A stretch of 33,571 nt of DNA from Paraburkholderia silviterrae (lineage in GTDB: Bacteria; Pseudomonadota; Gammaproteobacteria; Burkholderiales; Burkholderiaceae), in the NCBI RefSeq assembly GCF_004353915.1, contig NZ_SMRP01000052.1, positions 1-33,571 of the forward strand, read 5' to 3'. The translations under genes and the position numbers were made by a program. Below the pieces are notes generated by a model that was not told where the DNA came from, searched no databases, and saw only the letters and a list, made by a program, of their open reading frames with translations. Shown here piece by piece: positions 17,082 through 25,185 of this stretch (positions are counted from its first letter, which is position 1; each line of letters begins with the position of its first letter).

Positions 17082-18452
17082 TTACTCGAGCGCGGCGCCG
17101 CGCCGTTCAGGAATCAGAAAGAGGGTCGCGAGAATGTCCAGCACATAGATCGCCGCCAGCATGCCGAGCGCCGCGGTGAACGAGTAGCGGGCCGCCATCG
17201 CGCCGACCGCTAGCGGCCCGAAGCCGCCCACGGCTCGGCCGATGTTGAAGAGCACGTTCTGGGCGGTGGCGCGCGCCGCTGTCGGATAGAGCTCTGAAAT
17301 GAGCGCGCCGTAGCCGCCGATCATGCCGTTCACGAACACGCCCATCGCCGCACCGCCAATCAGCAGCGCGAATGGCGTGCTCAGGTGCGCGTAGACGAAC
17401 ACCATCACCACCGCGCCCACCTGATAGAACAGGAACGCGGGCCGGCGCCCGAAGCGGTCGGCGGCCACGCCGAACAGCCAGATGCCGAGCGCCATGCCAG
17501 CGACGGTCGCGGCGGTCCAGAGGCCAGACTTCGTCAGCGAGTAGCCAAAGGATTTCGACAGGTAGGCGGGCAGCCAGATCATCAGCCCGTAGTAGCCGAA
17601 GTTCTGCACCGAGCAGAGCACCGCCACGCCGACGCTCGCGCGCGCCGTGCGGGCGTCGGCGACCAGCAGGCCGAGCGCGCGCAGCCATGCGCCACGCTCG
17701 TGCGCCGGCATCTGCGCTTGAGCCTGTGCAATGCGCGCCCGATGCGCGACGAATAGCTCCGGCTCCTCCACGCCCCGCCGCACGGCGAACGACACCACGG
17801 CGGGCAGGAGACCGATCGCGAACATGCCGCGCCAGCCAATCACGGGCAAAAGCCACGGCGTGAGCAGCGCCGCGGCAAGCACGCCCACTTGCCAGCCGAG
17901 CCCGACATACGAGGACGCCCGCGCGCGCAGCTGGGCGGGCCAAGCCTCGGCGACCAGCGCCATGCCGATGCCGAACTCGCCGCCGAGCCCAATGCCGGCA
18001 ATCGTCCGGTACACGAGCAAGTCGGCGTAGCCGCGCGAGAGTGCGCATAGTCCGGTGAAGACCGCGAACACGAGGATCGTCCACGTGAGCACGCGCACGC
18101 GCCCAAAGCGGTCCGAGAGCAGCCCGAACACGATGCCGCCCACGACCGCGCCCACGAGCGTCCATGTGACGAGCGAGCCGGCCTCTCCACCCGAGAGATG
18201 CAGATCGGCGCTGATGGCGGGCAGCATGAAGCCGAGCATGAGCAGGTCGAAGCCGTCCATGGCGTAGCCGAGCACCGAGGCGATGAGCGCGCGCATGGCG
18301 TGGCCGCTCGGGTGCGCCGCATGGGCGTTTTCGCTCGTGTGCGGAATGGCGGCGGGCGCGATGGCGGTATCGGCGGGCGTGAGTCCCGAGGTCTCGGTAG
18401 GCGGTTCGGGGCGACGTGCGGGGCGAGGTTCGGGGCGAGAAGCGGCGGTCAT
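17082..18452 (-). CDS. MFS transporter, aromatic acid:H+ symporter-like
   Basis: A 456-residue inner-membrane major facilitator with 12 predicted segments after a cytoplasmic N-terminal tail of about 52 residues. TM1 carries DGFDLLMLGFMLPAI (D66-G-F-D69), a hallmark of the aromatic acid:H+ symporter family, and the loop 2-3 motif A GLLSDRFGRVR is at 110-120. The tail is rich in Pro, Ala and Arg and includes a short imperfect in-frame 12-bp repeat (about 18405-18445). The start at 18452 is backed by AGAGGA 8 nt upstream; an ATG at 18296 (after the tail) has no ribosome-binding site. The substrate is likely a carboxylate or aromatic acid, not provable here. Confidence 0.88.
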   Translation of the reverse strand: MTAASRPEPRPARRPEPPTETSGLTPADTAIAPAAIPHTSENAHAAHPSGHAMRALIASVLGYAMDGFDLLMLGFMLPAISADLHLSGGEAGSLVTWTLVGAVVGGIVFGLLSDRFGRVRVLTWTILVFAVFTGLCALSRGYADLLVYRTIAGIGLGGEFGIGMALVAEAWPAQLRARASSYVGLGWQVGVLAAALLTPWLLPVIGWRGMFAIGLLPAVVSFAVRRGVEEPELFVAHRARIAQAQAQMPAHERGAWLRALGLLVADARTARASVGVAVLCSVQNFGYYGLMIWLPAYLSKSFGYSLTKSGLWTAATVAGMALGIWLFGVAADRFGRRPAFLFYQVGAVVMVFVYAHLSTPFALLIGGAAMGVFVNGMIGGYGALISELYPTAARATAQNVLFNIGRAVGGFGPLAVGAMAARYSFTAALGMLAAIYVLDILATLFLIPERRGAALE

Positions 18453-18881
18453 TCGGACAATCCTCTATTGGGCGCGGGCCTGGCGAAAACCGGCGTGAGT
18501 TTACTGGCGGGCCGGCGCAGCCACAACCGCAACCGCATGGCCTGGCGCCGGGCATTCGGGCCGCCGTGCAGGCGGCCTGCGAGCGGCGCCTGCAGGCAGG
18601 CCGCGCCACGATCCCACCCTACAAATCCGGCGCACGCTGCGACAGACACCGTCAGCGCGACTCGTCGGCGAACGTCAAGTCGGGTAAAATACCGGGCTAC
18701 GCGCGCAAGAGAAGCCGCCCGGAGCGAGCGAGTCGCCTGAAGCCAACTATCAGACGATCGACGCCATCCTGGCCGCGCATCGCGAGTTCCGACGCATGCC
18801 AACCGGATTCGCCGTGCCAGCGCCATTGGGCCCATGCGAGCGCCCGCCTCCCGCACTCACCTCATATCCAAGGATTCGCCC
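18453..18881. promoter_or_regulatory. 429-bp divergent region, MFS gene / pyrE
   Basis: No supported gene. TAAAAT at 18685-18690 is a plausible -10 for pyrE, giving a leader of about 180 nt. A compact inverted-repeat block lies at 18568-18604: GCGGCCTGC (18572-18580) pairs with GCAGGCCGC (18596-18604), with nested smaller palindromes. AAGGA at 18870-18874 is the pyrE ribosome-binding site. No pyrimidine-attenuation run of T residues is visible in the leader. Confidence 0.45.
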
Positions 18882-19568
18882 ATGACAGGCTACGATCGCC
18901 AGACGATCTCTGACGCAACCGCGAAAATGCTGCTCGAAGTGAAGGCCGTGCACTTCAATGCCGAAAAGCCCTTCATCTTCACTTCCGGCTGGGCGAGCCC
19001 GGTCTACATCGACTGCCGCAAGCTGATCTCGTATCCGCGCGTGCGCCGCGGCCTGATGGAAATGGCCGAGGCCACCATCCTGCGCGACGTCGGCTACGAG
19101 CAGATCGACGCCGTGGCCGGCGGCGAAACCGCGGGCATCCCGTTCGCGGCGTGGCTCTCGGACCGCCTGATGGTGCCGATGCAGTATGTGCGCAAGAAGC
19201 CGAAGGGCTTTGGCCGCAATGCGCAGATCGAGGGTCTGCTCACCGAAGGCCAGCGCGTGCTGCTGGTCGAGGACCTGACCACGGACAGCCGCAGCAAGAT
19301 CAACTTCATCAACGCGCTGCGCACCGCCGGCGCGCAGGTGAACCACTGCTTCGTGCTGTTCCACTACAACATCTTCAAGGAAAGCGTCTCGGTCCTGAAG
19401 GACATCGACGTCGACCTGCACGCGCTCGCCACGTGGTGGGACGTGTTGCGCGTCGCCAAGGAATCGGGCTACTTCGAAACGAAGACGCTCGACGAAGTCG
19501 AGAAATTCCTGCACGCACCGGCCGAATGGTCGGCAGCACACGGCGGCGCGACCTCGGCACCGCAGTAA
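18882..19568 (+). CDS. pyrE: orotate phosphoribosyltransferase
   Basis: A 228-residue enzyme making orotidine 5'-phosphate from orotate and PRPP in de novo pyrimidine synthesis. The PRPP-binding motif VLLVEDLTT is at 126-134. The flexible catalytic loop region YVRKKPKGFG is at 102-111, and FTSGWASPVYIDCRKL near 33-48 is typical of the beta-proteobacterial form. The start at 18882 is preceded by AAGGA 7 nt upstream; an in-frame ATG at 18834 only adds 16 residues with no ribosome-binding site. It is a single-gene unit with its own terminator. Confidence 0.96.
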   Translation: MTGYDRQTISDATAKMLLEVKAVHFNAEKPFIFTSGWASPVYIDCRKLISYPRVRRGLMEMAEATILRDVGYEQIDAVAGGETAGIPFAAWLSDRLMVPMQYVRKKPKGFGRNAQIEGLLTEGQRVLLVEDLTTDSRSKINFINALRTAGAQVNHCFVLFHYNIFKESVSVLKDIDVDLHALATWWDVLRVAKESGYFETKTLDEVEKFLHAPAEWSAAHGGATSAPQ

Positions 19569-19619
19569 GCCTGCTTACGCGGTACGCCTCGCTCACCCGC
19601 CAGCGCGCCCCGCTCAAGC

Positions 19620-19657
19620 AAAAAGGCCATCTGCCCGCAAGGGAGATGGCCTTTTTT
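19620..19657. terminator. terminator, pyrE / response regulator
   Basis: A5, the stem GGCCATCT-(G)-CCC with GGG-AGATGGCC around a GCAA loop, then T6. It has one bulged G. Placed between convergent genes, it can work in both directions. Confidence 0.9.
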
Positions 19658-19694
19658 CATGCCTCGCGCAACATCCTGCTGAGGCGCCGTGCAC

Positions 19695-20396
19695 TCAAGA
19701 CACGACTTCGCCGGCCGCGCCATCTTCGGGCGCATGCGATGAGAGATTGAGCAGGCCATTGCTCTGCGCGTACTGGAACAACTCGGAGTCGCGATCGAGC
19801 CCGAGCTTGCGCATGGCCGTGTTCTTCTGCGTACTGATCGTCTTGATGCTGCGGTTGAGCTTTTCGGAGATTTCCTTGATCGTCATGCCGGACACGAAAA
19901 GCCGCACCACTTCGAGTTCGCGCTTCGAGAGGATCACTTCCTCGTTCTTGCCACCGCTGTTGATGCGCAACGATTCGAGCGCAACCTTCACTTGCGGGCT
20001 CATATATTCGAGACCGCGGCTCACATGCTGCACCGCGAGGCCGATATGGCTCAGGTCGTCGGACTTGTGGACCACCGCGATCACGCCGAGCTCGCCCAGC
20101 CGCTTCAGGAGCGCCGCGTTTTCGAGCATCGTGAGGACGACGATGGGAATGTCCTGGAAGTTGCGGCGCAAATAGCCGATGAGCGGCAGGCCGTCGCCGT
20201 ACTGGCCGCCCGGCATGGCGAGATCGGTCACGAGCACATCGCACGGCGTGGTCTGCAGCGCCTTGATCAGTTCGGTGGACTGACGGGCACGGCCGACGAC
20301 CTGGATGCCAGGAAACTTGAGCAGCGCATGCTCCGCGCCGAACAAGATCACCGGATGATCGTCCGCGACTACGACCCTGATTGGCTGCTGCTGCAT
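19695..20396 (-). CDS. NarL/RcsB-type response regulator
   Basis: A 233-residue two-domain regulator. The receiver domain (about 6-125) keeps all key residues: acidic pair D12-D13, phospho-acceptor D58 (VLVTDLAMPGGQ), T89 (VVLTM) and K111 (VVHKSDD). A LuxR/GerE helix-turn-helix follows at about 152-202 (LSKRELEVVRLFVSG, then IKEISEKLNRSIKTIS). The sequence resembles the RcsB branch more than classic NarL, suggesting a phosphorelay input, but no sensor kinase is nearby, so it is an orphan in this window. GGAGGGG just upstream of the ATG at 20396 supports the start. Confidence 0.92.
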   Translation of the reverse strand: MQQQPIRVVVADDHPVILFGAEHALLKFPGIQVVGRARQSTELIKALQTTPCDVLVTDLAMPGGQYGDGLPLIGYLRRNFQDIPIVVLTMLENAALLKRLGELGVIAVVHKSDDLSHIGLAVQHVSRGLEYMSPQVKVALESLRINSGGKNEEVILSKRELEVVRLFVSGMTIKEISEKLNRSIKTISTQKNTAMRKLGLDRDSELFQYAQSNGLLNLSSHAPEDGAAGEVVS

Positions 20397-20662
20397 TACC
20401 CCTCCGTGGAGACCGTCCTGCTTGTCTTTCTTTCTGATCGGCTATCTGCCCGGGAAACCCCACACCCCCGATACGTCACTTCCTGTGTGGGCAGGAAAGC
20501 ACGCGACTATAGCCGATTTCCCCGTGCGCACAGCCGTCAGGCGGCCAAAACGCGTTCGCTTAATGCCGTTATATTGAACGAAGTTCGATCCCGCGCACAA
20601 TTCGAAACGAGCCGTCGGCGGTGTGTCACGCGCGTTTGACAAACATACAGGAGAACTGGACT

Positions 20663-21295
20663 ATGCGCGCCTCACGCGACCTTGCCTGTCGGACTACACG
20701 TTCTGCGCTTCCGACTGTAAAGGGTGCGCGCGCCTTCAACGCGCGAACGATTTGCCGCCTCGGTGCAGGCCTCGTTGTCATCGCCCTGGCTCATGTGGAT
20801 GCACACGCCCAAAGCACGTTCGCACTCAGCAGCACGAACTTTCGTGACGGCGCTCAGGCTGCCGCATCACAAGTGTTCAACGACAACGGCTGCACGGGCG
20901 CAAATCGATCGCCGCAATTGACATGGCGCAACCCACCGGCAGGAACGCGCAGCTACGCCGTCACGATGTTCGATCCCGATGCGCCGGGCTCCGGCTGGTG
21001 GCACTGGGCCGCAGCCAACATTCCCGCACACGTGAATGCGCTCCCCGAAAACGCCAGTGCCTCGGGCGCGCTCAAGCAGCTCGGCGCGCTAGAAGCGCGC
21101 AACGACTTCGGCGGCGCGGGCTATGACGGCCCATGTCCACCGCCGGGCAAGCCACACCGGTATGTCGTGACCGTCTATGCGCTAAGTGTCGACAAGCTCG
21201 CACTCGCCCCGGGCGCACCCGCGACTGTGTTCGATCACGCGATCCGCGGCGCCGCACTCGGCAACGCCCAGATCACGGTCACGTACGGACGCTGA
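20663..21295 (+). CDS. YbhB/YbcL-family (PEBP, Raf-kinase-inhibitor-like) exported protein
   Basis: A 210-residue phosphatidylethanolamine-binding-protein fold. Family motifs are DPDAP at 104-108, followed by GSGWWHW, and the ligand-pocket segment GPCPPPGKPHRY at 156-167. The N-terminus has a long basic n-region (31 residues), a hydrophobic stretch (LGAGLVVIALAHV) and a cleavage site near AHA-QS at 47-51, so the mature protein is probably periplasmic. AGGAGA at 20649-20654, 8 nt before the ATG, fixes the start. The molecular role of bacterial members is mostly unknown. It diverges from the response regulator. Confidence 0.88.
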   Translation: MRASRDLACRTTRSALPTVKGARAFNARTICRLGAGLVVIALAHVDAHAQSTFALSSTNFRDGAQAAASQVFNDNGCTGANRSPQLTWRNPPAGTRSYAVTMFDPDAPGSGWWHWAAANIPAHVNALPENASASGALKQLGALEARNDFGGAGYDGPCPPPGKPHRYVVTVYALSVDKLALAPGAPATVFDHAIRGAALGNAQITVTYGR

Positions 21296-21382
21296 AAGAC
21301 GCTGGACACGCAGCTGCGGCTAACATGTCACGGCGCAGCCAGCGCTCCCCTCCTGTCGTCCAACCTTCTGTTGGAGCTTTTC

Positions 21383-21964
21383 ATGTCTCGAATCGTCATT
21401 GCCTATCACAGCGGCTACGGCCACACGAAAAAACTTGCCGAGGCGGTGCTCGCCGGCCTGCAAGGCGCGGGCGCAGACGCGAAGCTGCTCGCCGTCGCCG
21501 AGATCGACGACGCTGGCTGGGCCGAGCTCGACGCCGCTGACGCCATTGTGTTCGGCGCGCCCACTTACATGGGCGGGCCGTCGGCCGACTTCAAGAAGTT
21601 CGCCGACGCAAGCTCCAAGGTCTGGTTCACGCAGAAGTGGAAGGACAAGATCGCCGCGGGCTTCACGAACTCCGCCACGATGAACGGCGACAAGTTCTCG
21701 ACCATCCAGTATTTCGTGACGCTCGCCATGCAGCACAGCATGATCTGGGCGGGCACCGGCATGATGCCCGCGAACACGAAGGCGGCCACGCGCGACGACC
21801 TGAACTTCGTGGGCGGCTTCACGGGTCTGCTCGCGCAATCGCCCGCCGACGCCTCGCCCGACGAGGCGCCACCCGCCGGCGATCTCGAAACCGCGCGGGC
21901 CTTTGGCACGCGCATCGCCGCGGTCACGGCCCGCTGGCTGGCCGGGCGCGCCGCCGCGGCCTGA
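21383..21964 (+). CDS. WrbA-like flavodoxin / NAD(P)H:quinone oxidoreductase
   Basis: A 193-residue flavodoxin-fold protein. The FMN phosphate loop is at 10-15 (SGYGHT), right after beta-strand 1 (MSRIVIAYH). The second flavin-contact motif GAPTYMGGPSADFK is at 58-71, and a third region lies near GFTNSATMNGDK. These match the NADPH-dependent FMN reductase/WrbA group that does two-electron reduction of quinones. The start at 21383 has GGAG at 21373-21376. It is probably a single-gene unit; a 9-bp hairpin lies 39 nt after the stop. Confidence 0.88.
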   Translation: MSRIVIAYHSGYGHTKKLAEAVLAGLQGAGADAKLLAVAEIDDAGWAELDAADAIVFGAPTYMGGPSADFKKFADASSKVWFTQKWKDKIAAGFTNSATMNGDKFSTIQYFVTLAMQHSMIWAGTGMMPANTKAATRDDLNFVGGFTGLLAQSPADASPDEAPPAGDLETARAFGTRIAAVTARWLAGRAAAA

Positions 21965-22002
21965 AAGGCGGGCGTCCGCGCGCTGTCATACCTTCTAAAC
22001 GA

Positions 22003-22027
22003 GCCTCGCGCATAGTTAGCGCGAGGC
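22003..22027. terminator. hairpin downstream of the flavodoxin gene
   Basis: A perfect 9-bp stem GCCTCGCGC / GCGCGAGGC with a 7-nt loop. No T tract follows, so it is a weak or rho-assisted terminator at best. Confidence 0.4.
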
Positions 22028-22218
22028 CTTCGCGCCCCAAGGCTGCGGCCAGCGCCAGCCTTACGGGTTACTCCCGATTTTTTTCCACCGCTCGCCGCGC
22101 GTCGAGCCGCCATCGGTCTTAAAATATCGTTCCGGCGCCGCATGGATGAGCGCCGCGCGGCAAGATTCGCCCGCGCGGCAGGCAGCGTCCGCAATCCCCG
22201 AGTTTCAGAGAGACCGAG

Positions 22219-23166
22219 ATGAGCACGAAAGTTTTTGTCGACGGACAGGAAGGCACGACCGGCCTGAAGATTTTCGAATACCTGTCGCAGCGCGCCGACG
22301 TCGAGATCCTGCGCATCGACGAAGCGAAGCGCAAGGACGTCGAGGAACGCCGCCGCCTCATTAATGCGTCCGACGTGACTTTCCTGTGCCTGCCCGACGT
22401 CGCCTCGCGCGAGTCGGCCTCGCTCGTCGAAAACGAGCGCACGGTGCTCATCGACGCGAGCACGGCCTTCCGCACCCACGCCGACTGGGCCTACGGCCTG
22501 CCCGAGCTGACCCACGCGCAGCGCGAGCGCGTGCGCAATGCCCGCCGCATTGCCGTGCCGGGCTGCCACGCTTCGGCGTTCGTGCTGGCCATGCGACCGC
22601 TCGTCGAGGCGGGACTCGTGGCGCCCGATTTCGCGGCGCACGCGTACTCGCTCACCGGCTACAGCGGCGGCGGCAAGAAGATGATTGCCGAGTACGAAGC
22701 CGGCGGCAACGCGAAGCTCATGAGCCCGCGCCCCTACGCGCTCGGTCTCACGCACAAGCATCTGCCGGAAATGGCGTTCCACGGCGGCCTGAAGGGCGCG
22801 CCCGTGTTTACGCCGATCGTCGGCCCGTTCTACAAGGGCCTTGCGGTGACGACCTATTATTCGCCGCAGCAGCTCACGCGCCGCGCGAAGCCCGAAGACG
22901 TGCTGGCGCTCTACGCCGAGTACTACGGTCGCGAAAAATTCGTGCGTGTGATGCCGTTCAACGCCGAAGCCAACCTCGACGAGGGCATGTTCGACGTCCA
23001 GGCGAACAACGACACCAATCGTGTCGACCTGTTCGTGTTCGGCAACGACGAGCAGTTTGTGACGGTCGCGCGTCTGGACAATCTGGGCAAGGGCGCCTCG
23101 GGCGCGGCGATCCAGTGCATGAATCTCGCCATCGGCGCGGCGGAGGACAGTGGCCTGAAGGCTTGA
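22219..23166 (+). CDS. argC: N-acetyl-gamma-glutamyl-phosphate reductase
   Basis: A 315-residue NADPH-dependent reductase giving N-acetylglutamate semialdehyde, third step of arginine synthesis. The N-terminal Rossmann motif is DGQEGTTGLKIFEYL (8-22) and the catalytic Cys is C116 in VPGCHASAF; SGGGKKMI and the lysine/histidine-rich LTHKHLPEM follow. It is the short (type 2) ArgC branch. A TAAAAT hexamer at 22120-22125 may be the -10. GAGAG just before the start serves as ribosome-binding site. No other arg genes are in the window. Confidence 0.95.
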   Translation: MSTKVFVDGQEGTTGLKIFEYLSQRADVEILRIDEAKRKDVEERRRLINASDVTFLCLPDVASRESASLVENERTVLIDASTAFRTHADWAYGLPELTHAQRERVRNARRIAVPGCHASAFVLAMRPLVEAGLVAPDFAAHAYSLTGYSGGGKKMIAEYEAGGNAKLMSPRPYALGLTHKHLPEMAFHGGLKGAPVFTPIVGPFYKGLAVTTYYSPQQLTRRAKPEDVLALYAEYYGREKFVRVMPFNAEANLDEGMFDVQANNDTNRVDLFVFGNDEQFVTVARLDNLGKGASGAAIQCMNLAIGAAEDSGLKA

Positions 23167-23208
23167 GGGCTCAGGCAAGCCGCCGGCACCTCTGCGGCAG
23201 CTAAAGTG

Positions 23209-23241
23209 AAAAACCCGGCACTGCAAAGCGCCGGGTTTTTT
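23209..23241 (+). terminator. rho-independent terminator of argC
   Basis: A5-CCCGGC, a short loop, then GCCGGG-T6. It lies about 45 nt after the argC stop. Confidence 0.9.
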
Positions 23242-23309
23242 CGTTTATGGGCGGCGCTTGCGGCAGGCGCTAGCGCGCGCCGGATGGCTGCGGTGCAAGT
23301 CGTGCGGGC

Positions 23310-23338
23310 AAAAAAAAGCCCGCCATGTTTGGCGGGCT
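23310..23338 (-). terminator. minus-strand terminator of the receiver gene
   Basis: AGCCCGCC / GGCGGGCT with a 6-nt loop. Read on the minus strand it is followed by eight T residues. The nearest minus-strand gene upstream is the receiver protein ending at 23541. Together with the argC terminator it fills most of the 374-bp gap 23167-23540, where I see no gene. Confidence 0.8.
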
Positions 23339-23540
23339 GAATCCATATCAGAGGAGACATGGAGGAGACAAGAAGAAGTATAGCGAACTACTTGGTGCGA
23401 CGCAACATGTAAAGTAGTGCGGACCCTGAACGTTGCCAATAAGCAACAAAAACAGCCATCAGGATTACCCGGATAACGGGGCGCGGGTCCGGGAACCCCG
23501 GAATCTCGGCTGCGGGAGCCCGATGGGATCCTTGGCCAGC

Positions 23541-23909
23541 CTACTGGGCGACCATCGAGAGAATGAACGTCAGCTGGTCGAGCCCCACTGGCCGCACCAG
23601 GTGCACATCGAAGCCAGCGGCAAGCGCCTGGTCGCGATGGCGCGACTCGCCCCAGCCGCTCAGCGCGATCAGGAGCGGCGTGCGTGCGCCGCAGGCTTCG
23701 CGCAGCCGGCGCGCGAGGGCGGCCGGCTCGTCGTCGGGCGCGAGCGACAGCGCGACGATCGCCACGTCCGGCACGAAGCGCGCAGCGGCTTCGGCTGCGT
23801 CGTCGAGTGTTTTCGCCATGGCGGTCGCGTAGTTCAGGTCGGCCAGCAATGTGCCGAGCCCTGCCAGCGACTTCTCGTCATGATCGGCGATCAGGATGCG
23901 CGTCTCCAT
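23541..23909 (-). CDS. stand-alone degenerate receiver-domain protein
   Basis: A 122-residue CheY-like receiver with no output domain. By alignment to ordinary receivers, the phospho-acceptor position is Ala53 (PDVAIVALSL, where Asp is usual), the conserved Lys is Arg (HLVRPVG), one of the acidic pair is His (IADHDE) and the Thr is Ser (IALSGWG). It should therefore not be phosphorylated in the normal way. The rest of the fold is well kept, so it is a pseudo-receiver and not random drift. The start at 23909 is backed by GGAG 8 nt upstream; the longer frame to 24158 adds 83 residues of low-complexity sequence and is not used. Role unknown. Confidence 0.82.
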   Translation of the reverse strand: METRILIADHDEKSLAGLGTLLADLNYATAMAKTLDDAAEAAARFVPDVAIVALSLAPDDEPAALARRLREACGARTPLLIALSGWGESRHRDQALAAGFDVHLVRPVGLDQLTFILSMVAQ

Positions 23910-24158
23910 CCGCCGTCTCCATTCGCTCTGGTGTGCATCGTTCCCCGTCCGCTCGCGTGGCTCGACGCCTGGCCAGCAGGGGTCCTGGTTGTCCCACATT
24001 ATCCGCCGCAGCCCGGCCGGGCTTTGTGCGTCAACGAGCAGTCGTCTGAGGATTTTGACCGGCGAGCCGGGCAGCTCGCGCCCTTGTTTGCACCCCGATT
24101 CGCAGCGACCGCGCCAACGCGATTCGCGACTTCGGTTGCCGCCCGGCTCTCGCGCCAC

Positions 24159-25031
24159 TCAGGCGCGGCCCGCGCGGCGTGCCGCGACCTTGCCGAGCAC
24201 CGCAAAGTCGCGCTCGCCGTCGCCGTGTGCAACGGCTTCGAGCAGGCTGTCGCGCAGCACGCTCGCGACGGGCAGCGGCGTCGCGACCGCGTCGGCCGCC
24301 GCCAGCGCGAGTCGCACGTCCTTCAGGCCGAGGCGCGCCTTGAATAGCGCCGGCTCGTAGCGGCCTTCCGCAATCATGCCGCCGTAGCCCGCGTACACGG
24401 GGCCCGGAAACGGCCCTGCCGTGACCACGTCGAGGAAGTCGCGCATCGCCACACCGTGGCCGCCAAGCAACGCCGCCGCCTCGCCGAGCGCCTCCACCGC
24501 CGCCGCCAGCATGAAGTTCGCGGCGAGTTTCATCACGTTCGCCTGCTGCGGCAGCGCGCCGATGCGCCAGGTCTTCTGGCCGATCGCGTCGAAGAGCGGC
24601 TGCACACGGTCGATGGCCTCGGCGGCGCCCGCCGCGATGATCGTGAGCTTCGCCGCCGCCGCGGCGTCGGGTCGCCCGAGCACCGGCGCCGCAATGTAAT
24701 GCAGGCCGAGTTCGGCGTGCTCGCGCGCGAGCGTCTCGGCAAGCGCCACCGAAATCGTCGCCATGTTCACGTGAACGAGGCCGCGCGGCGCCTGCGCGAG
24801 CAGCGCAGCGTCGATCACCTCGCGCAGCGCCGCGTCGTCGGCGAGCATCGAAATCACGGCGTCGCCGGCAAACGCCCCGGCAGGCGTCGCAACCACGCGC
24901 GCGCCCGCGGCGGCCAGCGCCTGCGCCTTGGCCGGCGTGCGGTTCCAGACGCGCACCGTGTGTCCCGCCTTCAGCAAGTTGGCGACCATTGCGGCCCCCA
25001 TTTCGCCAAGGCCGATAAAGCCGATATCCAT
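24159..25031 (-). CDS. NAD(P)-dependent beta-hydroxyacid dehydrogenase family protein
   Basis: A 290-residue member of the 3-hydroxyisobutyrate / tartronate semialdehyde / 6-phosphogluconate dehydrogenase-like family. The N-terminal Rossmann motif is GFIGLGEMGAAMVANLLKAG (4-23). The substrate-binding segment is HYIAAPVLGRPDAA, where the common form is DAPVSGG. The catalytic Lys is in NVMKLAANF (about residue 168). Divergence at the APVLG motif means the substrate cannot be named; related Burkholderia proteins are often called NAD(P)-dependent oxidoreductases. AAGGAG upstream of the ATG at 25031 fixes the start. It diverges from the Mut7-C gene. Confidence 0.88.
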   Translation of the reverse strand: MDIGFIGLGEMGAAMVANLLKAGHTVRVWNRTPAKAQALAAAGARVVATPAGAFAGDAVISMLADDAALREVIDAALLAQAPRGLVHVNMATISVALAETLAREHAELGLHYIAAPVLGRPDAAAAAKLTIIAAGAAEAIDRVQPLFDAIGQKTWRIGALPQQANVMKLAANFMLAAAVEALGEAAALLGGHGVAMRDFLDVVTAGPFPGPVYAGYGGMIAEGRYEPALFKARLGLKDVRLALAAADAVATPLPVASVLRDSLLEAVAHGDGERDFAVLGKVAARRAGRA

Positions 25032-25185
25032 CGCCTGCTCCTTGAGGAGACGCCCGGGTGGCGCCTGATGATGTCAAGCGGCAGTAGAGCACAGTGCGCG
25101 AGGCGCTGCAGCGAACCGCGAAGCCGCCGCGCCGCTCGTCCGGCAGCGCGCGCCAGGGACACAGCGGCAGTGCGATACTGCTGCC

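Noticed and set aside
18449..18856. Minus-strand 135-residue frame upstream of the MFS gene
   Set aside because: It crosses the inverted-repeat block and proposed pyrE promoter, overlaps the MFS start in another frame and has no domain features.
23245..23439. Minus-strand 64-residue reading frame
   Set aside because: It runs through the minus-strand terminator hairpin and its T8 run, has no ribosome-binding site and no recognisable features.
23910..24158. N-terminal extension of the receiver protein
   Set aside because: The receiver fold starts at METRILIADHDE with its own GGAG; the upstream 83 residues are Arg/Gly/Pro-rich without a domain.
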